Assembly: GCA_043228905.1 (NCBI GenBank)
Contig: JBHGNT010000004.1
Coordinates: 11,966,001 to 12,030,000 of the forward strand
DNA: 64,000 nucleotides
Source: Azolla caroliniana
Lineage: Eukaryota; Polypodiophyta
Direction of reading: 5' to 3'
A program made the translations under genes and the position numbers. The notes under the pieces are model-generated. The model searched no databases. It was given only the letters and a program-made list of their open reading frames with translations, and was not told the origin of the DNA. How positions within the stretch are numbered: position 1 is the first letter of the stretch; the number at the start of each line of letters is the position of its first letter. This document shows, piece by piece, positions 44,155 through 56,471 of this stretch.

Positions 44155-47100
44155 ATGTCAGACCTAGCAAGCAGCATTGATGAAGATGATAATTTCCTTG
44201 ATCATCAGTATAGAATTTCTCGGCAAGCTAATGATTTTGTCCCCAGCTCTTATGGCACCTTACCTATGCCCAAATCCGAGCCTAGATTAAGGCGAAAAGC
44301 CTCCATTAAGCAAAATGCTGATGCTGATGATATATTCAATTTTCTTCCCGGTTCTGATCCACTCAGGATAGAGTTAACAAGACTCGAGAACGAAGTTCGA
44401 GGTGTGTATGACTCAGTTTCGAGCTTCCTTTTAGTGTCTGTGTCTTCTTCTTTTTCGTTTCAGTGAATTTTCATGGGGGTTCGGTATGAGTTTTCTTTTT
44501 TGGTTTGCAGAAAAAGAACGCGAACTGACAGATGCACACGCTGAAATCAAGGCGTTGAAAGTTACTGAGAGATCAAGAGAGAAGGCCTTCGAAGAGGTCT
44601 GGAATTTTGTTTTTCTGATCTATTTCTGCTGCTTCTATGGCTTTAGTTCTGAATGTATTTTTGTTACTAGCTCTCCGATATGTGGAATCTATTATCTTTA
44701 TTAACCTGCTGATTGTACTAAATGCTATTGTCTCTCTATTAGCTGTCCGATGTGCTCACGAAAGTCGAGGGAAAGCTTAAGCAAACAGAAATTGCTTTAG
44801 ACAATAAGGTACAAAACAGTCGAGGCTTTTGATACAAACAAATTGCCATACAGAGGAAACCGTATTCTGTCTCATATTTCTTTTTTTTGGATTTGTATTC
44901 GCAATGCTGCAGAACCTTGAAGCAAAGAAGATCAATGATGAGAAAAAAGCAGCACTTGCTGCTCAATTTGCTGCTGAAGCAACACTACGTCGAGTTCATG
45001 CTGGACAGAAAGATGAAGATATGCCTCCTATAGAAGCTATCCTTGCACCTCTAGAAGCAGAACTGAAGCTTGCTCGCCAAGAGGCATGCTTTGTTTATGG
45101 TTTTGGTTTACTTTATTCTGAAAGAGTAACATATCACACATTATTTACACAACAAATAATGTTTTTTTGTGTGTTCTCTCTCTCTCTCTCTCTGTGTATC
45201 TTCAGATTGCAAAGCTACAAGATGATAATCGAGCTCTTGATAGGCTCACAAAGTCCAAGGAAGCAGCATTGTTGGAGGCTGAACGGACAGTCCAGATTGC
45301 TGAACTCAAAGCTTCGATGGTGGATGATTTGCAAAATCGTAACCAAGAGCTCATGAAACAAATCGACATTTGCCAGGTGTATGTCAATGTTTTTAATGGT
45401 CAATTCTCTGTTGTCTTTGTGTTATCTTGCTATAACCTTATGAACTTGTCTTTCTCACTATAAAGAATGTTGTTTGAATATTTTGGAGAAAATAGGAAGA
45501 GAACAAAATTCTGGATAGAATGCACAGACAGAAGGTAGCAGAAGTTGAAAAATTGAGTACAACAGTTGCTGAACTCGAAGAAGCAGTACTTGCAGGAGGT
45601 GCTGCTGCCAATGCTGTTAGAGAACGTCAACGACAAGTCAAGCAACTATTGGTAAAGTTGCATAGTGCATTTTGGAAGAAACTGTAATTTGTAGATGTTT
45701 GAATTGTTCCCTTCATCAATGTGGGTAGTGTGCTTTTTACAGGAATATGATATCCATGATGTGCATTGATTTCTATGTATGTAATCATATCAGAGAGTTT
45801 TGTTAACTGTTTGAGCCTGAAAATTCTTGTAAATTCCTGGATGCGAGTAGTGTTCTTTCAGCAGCAAATTGCCATTCACAAGGTCGATCAATTCTTTTGT
45901 GCATGTAAGATGTGCAAGACTTTTGTAGGTTCATTGAGCATGAAAATGATTTGCAGCTTCGTAGATGCAAGTAGCGTGTGTTCAGCAGGAATATTTTAGG
46001 TTTTTTTAAGTTGTTTGAGAAAGAAAAATCTTGTATCATCTCATGGATGCGATTACTGTGCATTTTCTGCAGGAATCTACTATCCATGATATGCGTTGAG
46101 TCCTTTTTGAATATAATATCTTCAATATTTTCCTGGGTGATTTGTGCTTGAAAAGACATGTAGTGTCATGGATGTAAAGGAGTCGGTGCGATTCATCGTA
46201 AAAGTTCACGGCAGCCATGGCTCATGTCATTTGTAATTTTTTTCATTCTTACAGGAAGAGAAAAGAACCCTTGAACGAGAGTTGGCGCGAACCAGAGTAT
46301 CAGCTAATAGAGTAGCTACTGTGGTTGCAAACGAATGGAAAGATGGCAATGACAAAGTTATGCCTGTAAAGCAGTGGTTGGAGGAAAGGAAGTTTATTCA
46401 GGTCAGTCAAGCAGGTATACATTTCTTTACTAAGGTTAAAACTCTGTATTTTTCTAATTTCTAGACTTGTTATGATTTAGGGTGAGATGCAACAACTCCG
46501 TGATAAATTGGCTATAGCAGAACGTGCAGCAAAGACTCAACAGCAGTTAAAGGTTCCAAATATCCTGATAAAACTCTTTGGGTTTATCGGCTATATGACA
46601 GATGGATACATTAGATTTTGAGTATATACATTGTTCTTACACAGAACTTTCTGATTTTTTGCAGGAAAAATCACAATTGCGCTTAAGAGTTTTAGAAGAA
46701 GGACTTAAAGCTTCATCTAATGGATCATCACTGAGGGCACCTAATGGTGGAGAGGAGGGGATGCGGAATGGATCAAACGGGCCTTCTAGGAGACAATCCA
46801 TTGGTGGAATAGAAGATCCTTCTAGATTAGGTGCAAGTGCTTACAACAGTAAACGACGTACCGCGACGTCACAATTAAGGGGCTCCATATCTAGCTCTAT
46901 ATTAGTGAGAAATGCAAAGTCCACATCATTATCCTTCAATGGTGGAGGAACAACTGATTCTCTAAATAGGAGTGGAAAGGCTTGCTCCAATGGCTTCACA
47001 GATCATCACAAACAAGCTCTTCCAATTTCCAGAGTAGAAACACAAGATGGCAATCTAGAAGGAAATGAAGACTATGTATCTGGGGTGCTGTATGATATGT

Positions 47101-47443
47101 TGCAAAGAGAAGTGATTGCATTAAGGAAAGCAAGCCATGAAAAAGATCAGAGCCTGAAAGACAAAGATGATGCCATTGAGGTGTGTTGAGCAGCCATTTT
47201 TCCGTTTGTGAAAATGTGGCTGTTCATGAGATAATTTATTAATGTTGAAACAAATGTATTTCAGATGTTAGACAAGAAGGTTGAGACGTTGATGAGAGCT
47301 ATGGATGTAGAGGCCAAGAAGATGCGCAGAGAGATGTCCAATATGGAGAAAGAAGTAGCTGCAATGCGAGTTGATAGAGACCCTGCGAGACGACAAAGCA
47401 TTGCGAGGGGGTCCCTGAATGCGTCACAGTCTCATTCAGGAAG
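44155..47443 (+). CDS. MAP70: Microtubule-associated protein 70 (MAP70 family), coding exons 1-10
   Basis: The exons join to about 604 codons, close to the roughly 600-630 residues of the family: 44155-44401, 44511-44596, 44743-44808, 44913-45083, 45206-45376, 45496-45651, 46255-46401, 46481-46552, 46665-47180, 47265-47443. Frame is kept at every joint. Family blocks are DPLRIELTRLENEVR, AEIKALKVTERSREKAFEE, KKINDEKKAALAAQFAAEAT, MPPIEAILAPLEAELKLARQ, DRLTKSKEAALLEAERTVQ, ANRVATVVANEWKDGNDKVM, LEERKFIQ-GEMQQLRDKL and EAKKMRREMSNMEKEVAAMR. The protein is mostly coiled coil. MAP70 binds cortical microtubules and helps shape cell-wall patterning. All introns are GT-AG except the fourth, which must start GC (45084). 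The terminal exon is unresolved and lies beyond 47443. Confidence 0.93.
45652..46254 (+). repeat. MAP70 intron 6 with degenerate internal repeats
   Basis: The 603-bp intron is built from about four loosely similar 120-170 bp stretches. They share CAGGAAT-ATCCATGAT-TGCGTTGA and TGTAxxTxxxTGGATGCGAxTAxTGT words. There is no coding content. Confidence 0.5.
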
Positions 47444-50434
47444 GTTGGTTTTCTTTTACTCTGTCACTGTGTCAGTTTGAATAACTTTATATTTCCAGCC
47501 TAATCCTTTGGTATCAGGTAACATACGTACGTCTGTTTATACTGATGTTTTGCAAGTAGTTCCACGTCGTTGTCAAGTTAATACTTTGTCCTTCCAATCT
47601 AATTCATCGGCATCAGGTTTACTAGCTTGTGTTTACACTGTGATGTTTGCAAGTAGTTTCACATGGATGTCAAGTTAATGTTTTTTCTTTCCAACCTAAT
47701 TCGTTGGCATCAGGTGTACTGGTCTTGAGACTGATGTTTGTAAATAGTTTCACCTACATGTCTAGTTGATATTTTGTTGTTCCAATCTAATTCATTGGCA
47801 TCAGGTTGTTCTTACATCGATGTTTGCAAGTAGTTTCCCCTAGCTATCAAGTTAATAATTCAACCTAATTTATTGGCATCAGGTGTACTCGTGTTTACAT
47901 TGATGTTTGCCAGTAAGCTCATCTAGATTCACAGCTAACAGATCGTCTTTCTAACCTAATTCATTGGCTTCAGGTGTACTAGTGTTATTGCACTGATGCT
48001 TGGAAGTAGTTTCACTTTTGATGTCAAGTTACAGAATGATTCATTGGCTTCAGGTGTATTAATGTTTAGACTGAAGTTTGCAAGTAGTTTCACATAGATA
48101 TCTAGTTAATATTTTTTCTTTCCAACCTAATTCATCGACATCAGGCGAACTAACTTGTGTTTACACTGATGTTTGCAAGTAGTTTCACTCAGATATCTAG
48201 TTAATATTTCAGCCTAATTTATTGGCTTCAGGTGTATTAGTGTTTAGAATGATGTGTGCAAGTAGTTTCACATAGATATGTAGTTAATGTTCTCTTTCCA
48301 ACCTGATTCATTGGCATCAGGCGTATTAGTCTTTACGAGTAGTTTCACCTAGATATCAAGTTAATAATGTCTTTCCAACCTGATCAGTGTCGGGTGTGTG
48401 TACTATTATTTTAACTCTGCTGTGTTTGCAAGTAGTTTCGTGTTGATATCAAGTTAATATTTTTAACCTAGTTCATTGGCTTCAGGTGTACTAGTGTTTA
48501 GACTGATGTTTGCTAGTAGTTTCACCTAGATATCAAGTTAATGCTTTTTTTTCTTTCCAACCTAATTTGTTGGGGTTGGGTGTACTTTTGTAAATTAGGT
48601 CTAGTTGTCTCTAATGAATGATCAACTTATAGTATGACAACCCTGCATAAGGGCACGTGTTCCCTGGTTACCTTGTCTTTAGACATGCTTTCAGAATCTG
48701 GCACAGATAATCTGTTGCCATGTAAAATTAGCAGCCCCTATCTGAAATTTATGTTTCTTCTTTCTTTTTCCTTTCTTTCGGGCTTTCTTATCATTCTTGC
48801 CTTTTATCCTTTTTAAGTCAGGGAATCGCTTGTATCAATTTTGAATTGATCTGATGTTTTAGCTTTCATGCCTAGAGACCACTATAACAAATATTCCTTT
48901 CTATATTAGTAATCTAGAAGATCCTCAAGGAATTTTAGTGGATACAATACTATGTAAACTGTATCTACAAAGTGGAGAAGCTTTCCAGTTTGATGGGTGA
49001 ACATATTCTGTATGCGACTTTTTAATGATAGTTCAGTTCATGGTGCGACTGTCTACACAAGAGTGAGGCTTCTTTGCTCTCTGAAGGTGGAGGTTTATGG
49101 ATAACTGAGTTTGGTGGTTGGACACATGAAAGACAATGAAATAATAATAAGTTCATTTTGAAACAATCGAGCAAGAAAACATATGATTGGTAGGCACTAA
49201 AACATAGCGTGCTCACAGACATTTTTCTTCATATCATTATCGATAATAAAAAATAAAACAAATTTGGAACTAACCACAAAAGTTAATCGGTCTGAGATGT
49301 ATGCACGGCTATACAATCCATTCACATATTTACTAATTTGAAACCCTAATTTGAAGAATGTCTAACCTCAGTTTTGGCAGCAAATTTTCTAAATTTTCCA
49401 GAGAAATCAGGGAACTAATTAAGAAGGAACAAAGTTCATAAGCTATCCCATGAGACATAAAGGCAATTGACAACCGCAATTCTAAAAGTTGGTTGGCTGG
49501 CACATAGGCTGATGCATATAGCTGAAGGCTTCATTCAACAATAAAAAAGAGAAATCTATAGCCTTCGTGCATATTTGGAATATGCTAAGTTGTGGACATA
49601 CTGCCATGTATAGCCATGTTTTTTATTTAATTTTCCGCATCGTTTTCTTTCTTGCAGAAAACGAACTGCAGGCTGATTGTGTAAAAATTGAGGTTTAAAA
49701 TGCAAACACAAGTGTGCTTTTCCTAGACTTTGAGCGGCACCTGTCCATGTTTTTCATAGTGAAGTGTAGAGATCGAACTTTGAACTTCAGCATTCTGAAC
49801 TGTTTTACTGAATGCATTCATTTCTTCATCTATTCTTCGCCTTAATGAGTGGATTTTCATACTTCCTGTATATGTTTGTAAATAATGTATCTTCTAACAT
49901 CACGCGTTTCAGGTGTCAGATCTTTCTTTTTTTTCGTTTTTTCTTTCAGCCTACTACTCCCTTCTGCTTATCTGCTGACCTCATCTCCTTTTTCTTTCTC
50001 ACACTTGTCTTTTCTCTTGCTTCGTTATGAAATCTTCATCCCTTCTCTCACTATTGCTTGCTTTCTTTAAGTTTATATGTATGTAATGCGCATTTCAGTT
50101 TGTCACATCATATTGACCCCTTCGCGGGTTGAAATGTTTCAGCATGGAACAAGACCTCTTGTTGGAGTGCTATCACCACCACAGTTGTAGAGATTCATTT
50201 AAAACAGAGTCCGCTTCATAATAGTTTTGGGTAGTAAGTGTTTCTGTTATAATAGGTTGCTGGGTTGTTAAGTAGGAGCCATGTCCACTGTATTTATTTA
50301 GGGTTTAGGATTGTTAAAATGTACCCATGATCTATTTTTTCACTACCATTAGCATTTTTTCTAAAAAAATCCCATTTGGTGCATTGATCTGAGTAACAGT
50401 TTTGGACATTTTTTGGCAGGAACCCAAGATGAAA
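47444..50434 (+). other. MAP70 intron 10 and candidate terminal exons
   Basis: Exon 10 ends in phase 2 at GGAAG/GTTGGT. Three strong 3' splice sites follow: 49658 (TTTCTTTCTTGCAG, adding KRTAG after the split Arg codon, then stop), 50142 (AAATGTTTCAG) and 50422 (ATTTTTTGGCAG, giving NPR then stop at about 50433). Using the alternative donor at 47450, the 50143 exon would read HGTRPLVGVLSPPQL and stop at 50190. Family members usually end in a short basic tail, which does not decide between them. RNA data are needed. Confidence 0.45.
47495..48600 (+). repeat. Intronic minisatellite in MAP70, about 12 units of 80-95 bp
   Basis: The unit is recognised by CTAATTCATTGGCATCAGG, then GATGTTTGCAAGTAGTTTCA, then ATATCAAGTTAAT and a T-rich stretch with TTTCCAACCT. 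Copies are degenerate, with insertions and deletions. Nearly every copy has the string CAGGT next to a pyrimidine-rich stretch. Confidence 0.8.
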
Positions 50435-50721
50435 TGTGAGGCAGAAAGACTAACTGTGAAGATAATCAATAGATATAAATCCTTGCAAGAGGAATGATAA
50501 TTGCCGAGACAACACAGACTGAGATCAGTGAATGAATGCTTTCGTCCCTTCTGCGTGAGAGAACAGGTCTCTGGAAAAGAGAGAGAGACAACTTACAAGG
50601 AGTATTTCAACATTGGGTTCACTTCATGGGAAGTGATTAGTGTGTTATTCTATAGCAGCCTTTCCTCATGTGTTTTGCTTAAATTTATTATGCAAAGAGC
50701 AGATTGCCATACTGAGTATAA

Positions 50722-50762
<41 letters not shown>

Positions 50763-52880
50763 GTGTAAGAGGCTGTGTCGTTTTACTTTACAGTATAAAG
50801 ATCAAATTGGACCTGTATGATTGGGAGGAAATCTCCCTTAGAAAATGCTGAAAATGCCCCAACGAATCCTAGAGAGGTGAATGTTCACTATGTTTTTTGT
50901 GCCCATGTTGGTGGATGTTGTATTTGGTGTCTTATCAAGTGTGGTTTTGTTTTTGTTTGTTACAACTTTCTATTGAATTGCTCTATAGAGATTGCAATTG
51001 ACTGTCTCATGGCTCTTAATATGACGAGAGTCTCCATTGCTAGACAATCTACTATTAAAAAGATTTTCATTTCCTTGTTTTCTCTCCAGTTTTTTAGTTT
51101 CATCGATGAAACTACATGTAATTGTTTTGCCATTGATTGAGGGTATCGCCATTTTGACTGATCTTATCCTTCTGTAATTAAGTTATGTTATACTGTCCTC
51201 AATAGAGATATAAAGATTGTGTAAAATGTGAGCACCTTTTTCATAGTTTTTGTTATGAAAAGTACAATTGCTTGCATGGGTAGAAAGAACAAGAAGCCTG
51301 TCTTGAGCTGCTATATTGGTTATATACATAATCTTAGTGTAATCAAGAATGAGATTTATTGGTTGTATTAAGAGAGGTGTTGTCAAGGTTTTATATTATT
51401 ATACGGTATCCTTGGTTGATAATTCATAATGTTGCTTTCATATATTGGTTGTTTGGATGTTAAAAAGATGACAACAGTTTCTGTAAGTAATTGTGACAGC
51501 CCAAGATGATTGAATAATGTAAGAAATGGTTAACATTAGTGATTGTAGCTCTAAATGATGATCAAAGTTTTGCATTCTCTGGGTGGCATTATTAGGCTGT
51601 GCTGTCAAATGGCTCACTAGTGTCTTTACAATTCAGAAGCACGATGGTGTAAAAAATAACTGCTATCCTTGAAGGGTACTTATCTTGTTGGGACACCATT
51701 TGGTTGGATTTTGTTGTTCTAGATTGGTTGTAGCGTCTACTACTGTACTTTGGACTTGTAGGTGAAAGCATAGGCTGACTCAATATTTTGCAGTTCATGA
51801 TTAGAATGTTATTTGAAAGGGTGAGGCGCAATATTCTTGGCTGTTGAATCTGCCTTGATTCACAATTTCTTAGATGTGACTGAAATCATTGATGCCATGA
51901 GGATGGTGACGAAGACTTCCAACCATATCCTAGTGACAAAAAGAAAACTAAGAACATCTTGTGAAAACCCATATTGCCTTGCACTTGATGTTTGCACAAG
52001 TATTGCAACACAAATGGTTTAGTTCTAATAACAGCCATCATTTCACCATCCAGCCACGTGTAGAAGCTATCAAATTTGGAACAACCGTCTAGTATAAAGT
52101 ATGGAATTATGCATGCCTTTGCTATTGTAGGTGGAGATCTATCTACTTTGTTTCCATAATCTAAATATGGGGCCTAGATTTTCTTCCGTCTTATGCTCAC
52201 ATGATCCCACAATGACCCTTTGACCCATAGTCACTGTATTGGTGACATAATAAACACTATATAACCTAATATGTAGTTGCAACATTATTGTGGATGCTAC
52301 GTAAATGACTCCATGATGCTTTGTGCATTACAAGTCAAGCACTTTCATGTGTTATTATAACACGTAGGTTTACGATATGGGCAATTCAAACCATTTATAA
52401 AAAAACAGATGCTGATAGGCAATTATTTATTAAATTACATTGTTGAAGAGTGACCAACGTAGATGACTCTTGCTAGGTTTCATCTTAAGTGGCATATATA
52501 AGTTGCCTTGCTTGTTTATTTGACCAATAATTTTGTTTCGTATCATGGAATTTCAACTTTCCTACCTTGGTTGGCCGACTTTTGTTTTCGTAAGGCATGG
52601 AATTTCGAGGGCATAGATAACATCGACTCACCTCTTGCTGTGTTTTATACATGGGCTTCAGAATTGTGCGATGAGTTTTTACAGTAAAAAGAACGTGCAT
52701 TTTGGTGGTGCACTTACGCATCCATTCAAATTGGATATGTGAGTCTAGGCTGAATCCATCCATCCACGTTTCTAAATCGAATTGGACGTGAGATAAAAGA
52801 GCATCTAAATCGAACTTCGTCCATCCATCCACGTTGTTTCTTCTTCTTCTTCTTCTTCTTCTTCTTGTGGATATGACTTG
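50435..52880. other. Intergenic DNA downstream of MAP70
   Basis: The first few hundred bases may be MAP70 3' UTR. It contains (CT)n at about 50732-50757. The remaining 2 kb show no coding pattern on either strand. Confidence 0.5.
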
Positions 52881-52889
52881 TCTATGCTC

Positions 52890-53045
52890 ATGTATGTATG
52901 TATGTATGTATGTATGTATATATGTATATACATGTGTGCAGTTGTAGCCACTAAGCCCATCATCCACTTGGACTTGGACATGGACTTCACACGCATGCAT
53001 ATACATACATACATACATACATACATACATACATACATACATACA

Positions 53046-53076
<31 letters not shown>

Positions 53077-53085
53077 GTACAATAC
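52890..53085. repeat. Opposed (ATGT)n and (ATAC)n microsatellites
   Basis: (ATGT)n at about 52890-52925 and a long (ATAC)n at about 52999-53075 are complementary and separated by about 70 bp, so the strands can fold back. A (CTT)n tract lies at 52839-52865. They end about 150 bp before the next gene's ATG. Confidence 0.93.
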
Positions 53086-53238
53086 ATACACACAATAAAT
53101 AATCCATCCCACTTACTCTTTAGCAAAAAAGCACTCTACTCTACTCTAGAGTCTACTCTACTTATCTCTCTCTGATAGTGATATTATCATATTTGTTGTT
53201 GTTAGATCAAAGATCAAAGAGCCACGACACCGTTGGCG

Positions 53239-56200
53239 ATGGCGATGGCGATGGCGATATCAGTCTCGTCGATCACTGGCAACCACCGTCGCCCTTCTCT
53301 GCTTCCTACAACACCTTCTCTTCGAGGTTTTAAGAAGCTCCTTGCCTCTTCTTCTTTCTTCTTTTTGGTTATCTCAGAAAAATTTCCTTATCGTTTTGTA
53401 ATGTTTGTAACCTCCATTCTATGGTCACTACTTTTAAGTTGATGAATACTAGAATTTACGGAATAATCCCCTTCCCCATGTAAGCCTTGTGAAAAGGCTT
53501 CTTTTCTGATTTTTCTTTTTTTCTTGTTGCACATATTTTAATCGTCCTCGTACAGCCTCCTGTCTCCCTAAAACTGCTAGAAAACCTAGAATGTCTCAAG
53601 AATCCCTCACACATGATTTTGTTTTCGTACTTTTTTGACTGAAAAACACTGTTGATTAAGGAGAGAGAAGTATCAAGCAGTTGGGCTTATCATGCATCCT
53701 TTCCTTATGTAGTTTCACAATGCTAAGTTTACCTAGATGGAGGATTTGTTTATGCTACAGAGGTTGTTTTCCATTTTGGAATGTTTGAATGTGTGCTATT
53801 CATATGTGCCTAATGCACGTGTTCTTTTACATATATATGTTATGGATATATGCGTGAAGCTAAATTGGACGGTTTAAGGGCTACCGTGAATGAGGGAGGA
53901 GTATAAATGATTATGAAATGTCTGATGATGCTTCATACTATTGCCCTATGTGGGTTCACGTTTTCGTAGGGGTTTATTGACATGCACTTCCCTATCCTGA
54001 TCATCCTAAATACTAATAGTTGGTACTTGTACCTATTGGTGTTGGTTCTTAATTCCTTTCGGAAATTTTCAAACTTGAGGACAAAGGAGAGTGATTTGCT
54101 TGTTCTTCGACCGTAAGACTTGAAGGAGGGAGGAGTTATAATATGCAGCAAGGGTGTCCGAAGGGGCATGGTGTTCCAACTATGAATCCTTATATGTCTC
54201 TATGAAATTAACCATGCCAAGGAGATTTCACAGTTTTAAGGAGCTGGATGCTTAGGTAATATGTCTTCCCATATTCTGGAGCAAGATGAGTATAATGTCA
54301 AAACACCAATTGGTATATGTGAACTTACAGTGTATAAATTATAACCTTAATCTTCTTTTTATGCGTCTCTTAATTTTCATCTATTGTGAGGGATAGTTTT
54401 GTATATCTGTAGAGGCTTTATTTTGTTTAGAAAGTTCTATTTTAAGTCATCGCAGCTACCGTGCTCAATCTGCATCTTTCGAACCATGCCATTTTGAAAT
54501 TCCATTCCAGTAACCGTTTGTGTACCCCCGCGACAGTAGAATTTCCCATTGTTGTAACAGCAAACCATTCCCATTTTTGTAACCACAAATAGTTCTCCAG
54601 TGTTGTAACTGTAACTGTAAACTATTCTTCATTTTATATACTTGTAGTTGAAAACCCTCACGCATTACTCTTGTCTACAAACGAACTCTACACCATCAGT
54701 GCAGTCTGCATCACTTGAAATATACCATTATTTTCCTGCTCTCTACTTCTGGGATCAATTATCACTCTCTCTAGCTGGCTTACTGGCGATGATTTGGTTA
54801 TAAATTTGCCCACTTGATCTGGACTTCCTACACAAGACAGCCATTGCATTCTTACATTTTAATGATAATTTTTCAATGCATAGCAACACTAAATAAAACA
54901 CAGAAAGATGATGCTGACTAAGCCAAATACCAGAGCTCTATTATTAAAAGAAGACAGCACATGGACGGCACTAACCTCAATAGCATTACCAAGACATCAT
55001 TTCCTTCTTAGTTACGAAAATGTTTTCAGGTACCATTGGATGAGTCTTGCTTCTTGACATTCCTTGACTGTACTTTCTATTTCCAGCTTCTCATGACTGC
55101 ATTTAGTGCAAATATAGTATCTTTGAACAGCTGATTGTCTGTATTCCTTGCATCATATGTCTAGCCCTTTTGATAGCACTTCCCCCTACATTTTTGTTTG
55201 GTATGTTGTTACTGGGTCATTATAGCTACTAGTGAAATATTAATCCAGAGATGAACCTGCGTCTCTCATTCCTTGTCTATGATTCAGATCCAGGTTTACA
55301 ATGCCATATTGATGGTTTACAGGAATTTTGTATATATGTGAAACTCTTATGTAGATTAGAAGTCATTAGGGATCACCGATTTTCTATCAACACCATTTGC
55401 CTTTCATTTGTTTAAAGCTCCAGCGGAGATGAACGTAAATGGTTTTCAAACTCATACAGGTCTTATTCACTTATATGACACTGGTTTCTGTTTGCTTTTT
55501 TTGTGTTTTATAGGAAGACAAGGATTGTTACAAGCACCACGTGTACTTCTCCCAAGGACAACGAAATCTAGGCCTATCCAGGTAGATATGTGGAAAATGC
55601 CTTGATATTCTTGACACGTGCATAACTATCTATTTGATTTATTTGAACCTGAATTCTGGTCCATCAAAATCAAGAATATGGCAAGCTCAAAATCAAAGGA
55701 AGTTAATATGGTAGATCCAAATGAGGCAAAACGGCTCGCAGTTGAGCAAATGCAGCAACTACAAGCCAAAGCGTTGTATAAAGTGAGACTTTATTAGCTA
55801 CCTCCTCATTCTTTGCCCGTCTATGGTAACTAGCTAATATGGATACTTTTTACAGAGGCAACAAGCAGTGGAGGCATTTAATGGTGGATGGGCAGTGCTA
55901 GGCCTTACGGCAGGCCTTGTGATTGAGGGATACACCGGAAAGTCTATATTGTATCAAGTATGTGTATTGCTGCTATGTGTAGGGGAGTATACTAGATTGA
56001 AATGGTTTAGGAACATTTTAACGTTCACATCATTGTCTATAGTCTGTTGTAAATAATTGTGCCTGTATGTTTCATTTGCATTGATGTATATGTATTCGAT
56101 AGCTTCGGTTGTGATGAATGTGATGTTGGTATAATCTAACTGAGTTTCTGATACAACTGAAGTTAACAAGTTTATCACATGGTTCTCCCGTAAACTCGAG

Positions 56201-56471
56201 TAATGTATATTTTGTAATCTTAAATTAAATGTGATTGATATTATTCAAGGATTTTCTGCAACTTGCCTTTAGATGTTCCTGTATATTATTTGAAACATGT
56301 CATGTGTAAAGTTGAATAAACCCCTTCGACAGAGAACAAACAACTCGAATAATATAACCTCTGTAATGACATAATAACATTTACTATACAATGGAAGCTC
56401 ACAAATTCTGTATATAGATTGCAGTATATCTCCATCTTCTAGCAGATGCATTGGATGTATACTTCCCATAA
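53239..56471 (+). CDS. Small plastid one-helix / LHC-like protein
   Basis: The gene model has five exons: 53239-53326, 55514-55581, 55675-55782, 55856-55957, 56418-56471. They sum to 420 bp in phase and give 139 residues. The first ATG of a GCGATG repeat is chosen. Residues 1 to about 50 are Ser/Arg/Pro-rich without acidic residues, a transit peptide. Residues 55-92 form a charged helix (VDPNEAKRLAVEQMQQLQAK). Residues 94-120 form one membrane-like helix (EAFNGGWAVLGLTAGLVIEG) that follows the chlorophyll-binding helix pattern of Hlip/one-helix proteins. The usual Arg of NGR is Gly (99). Such proteins sit in thylakoids and help with pigment handling or photoprotection. The exon 3 acceptor is weak; intron 1 could hide another exon. 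Confidence 0.68.
53327..55513 (+). other. Long first intron of the LHC-like gene
   Basis: A 2.2-kb GT-AG intron with no ORF of coding character. It contains short repeats of TTGTAAC/CCATTxTTGTAAC near 54540-54620. An unrecognised small exon could be present. Confidence 0.55.

Noticed and set aside
50501-50851. 116-codon frame downstream of MAP70
   Set aside because: It contains a translated CT microsatellite, has no homology I recognise, and probably lies in the MAP70 3' region.
52485-53126. 213-codon minus-strand frame
   Set aside because: It is open because of (ATAC)n and (CTT)n repeats; it is not a protein.
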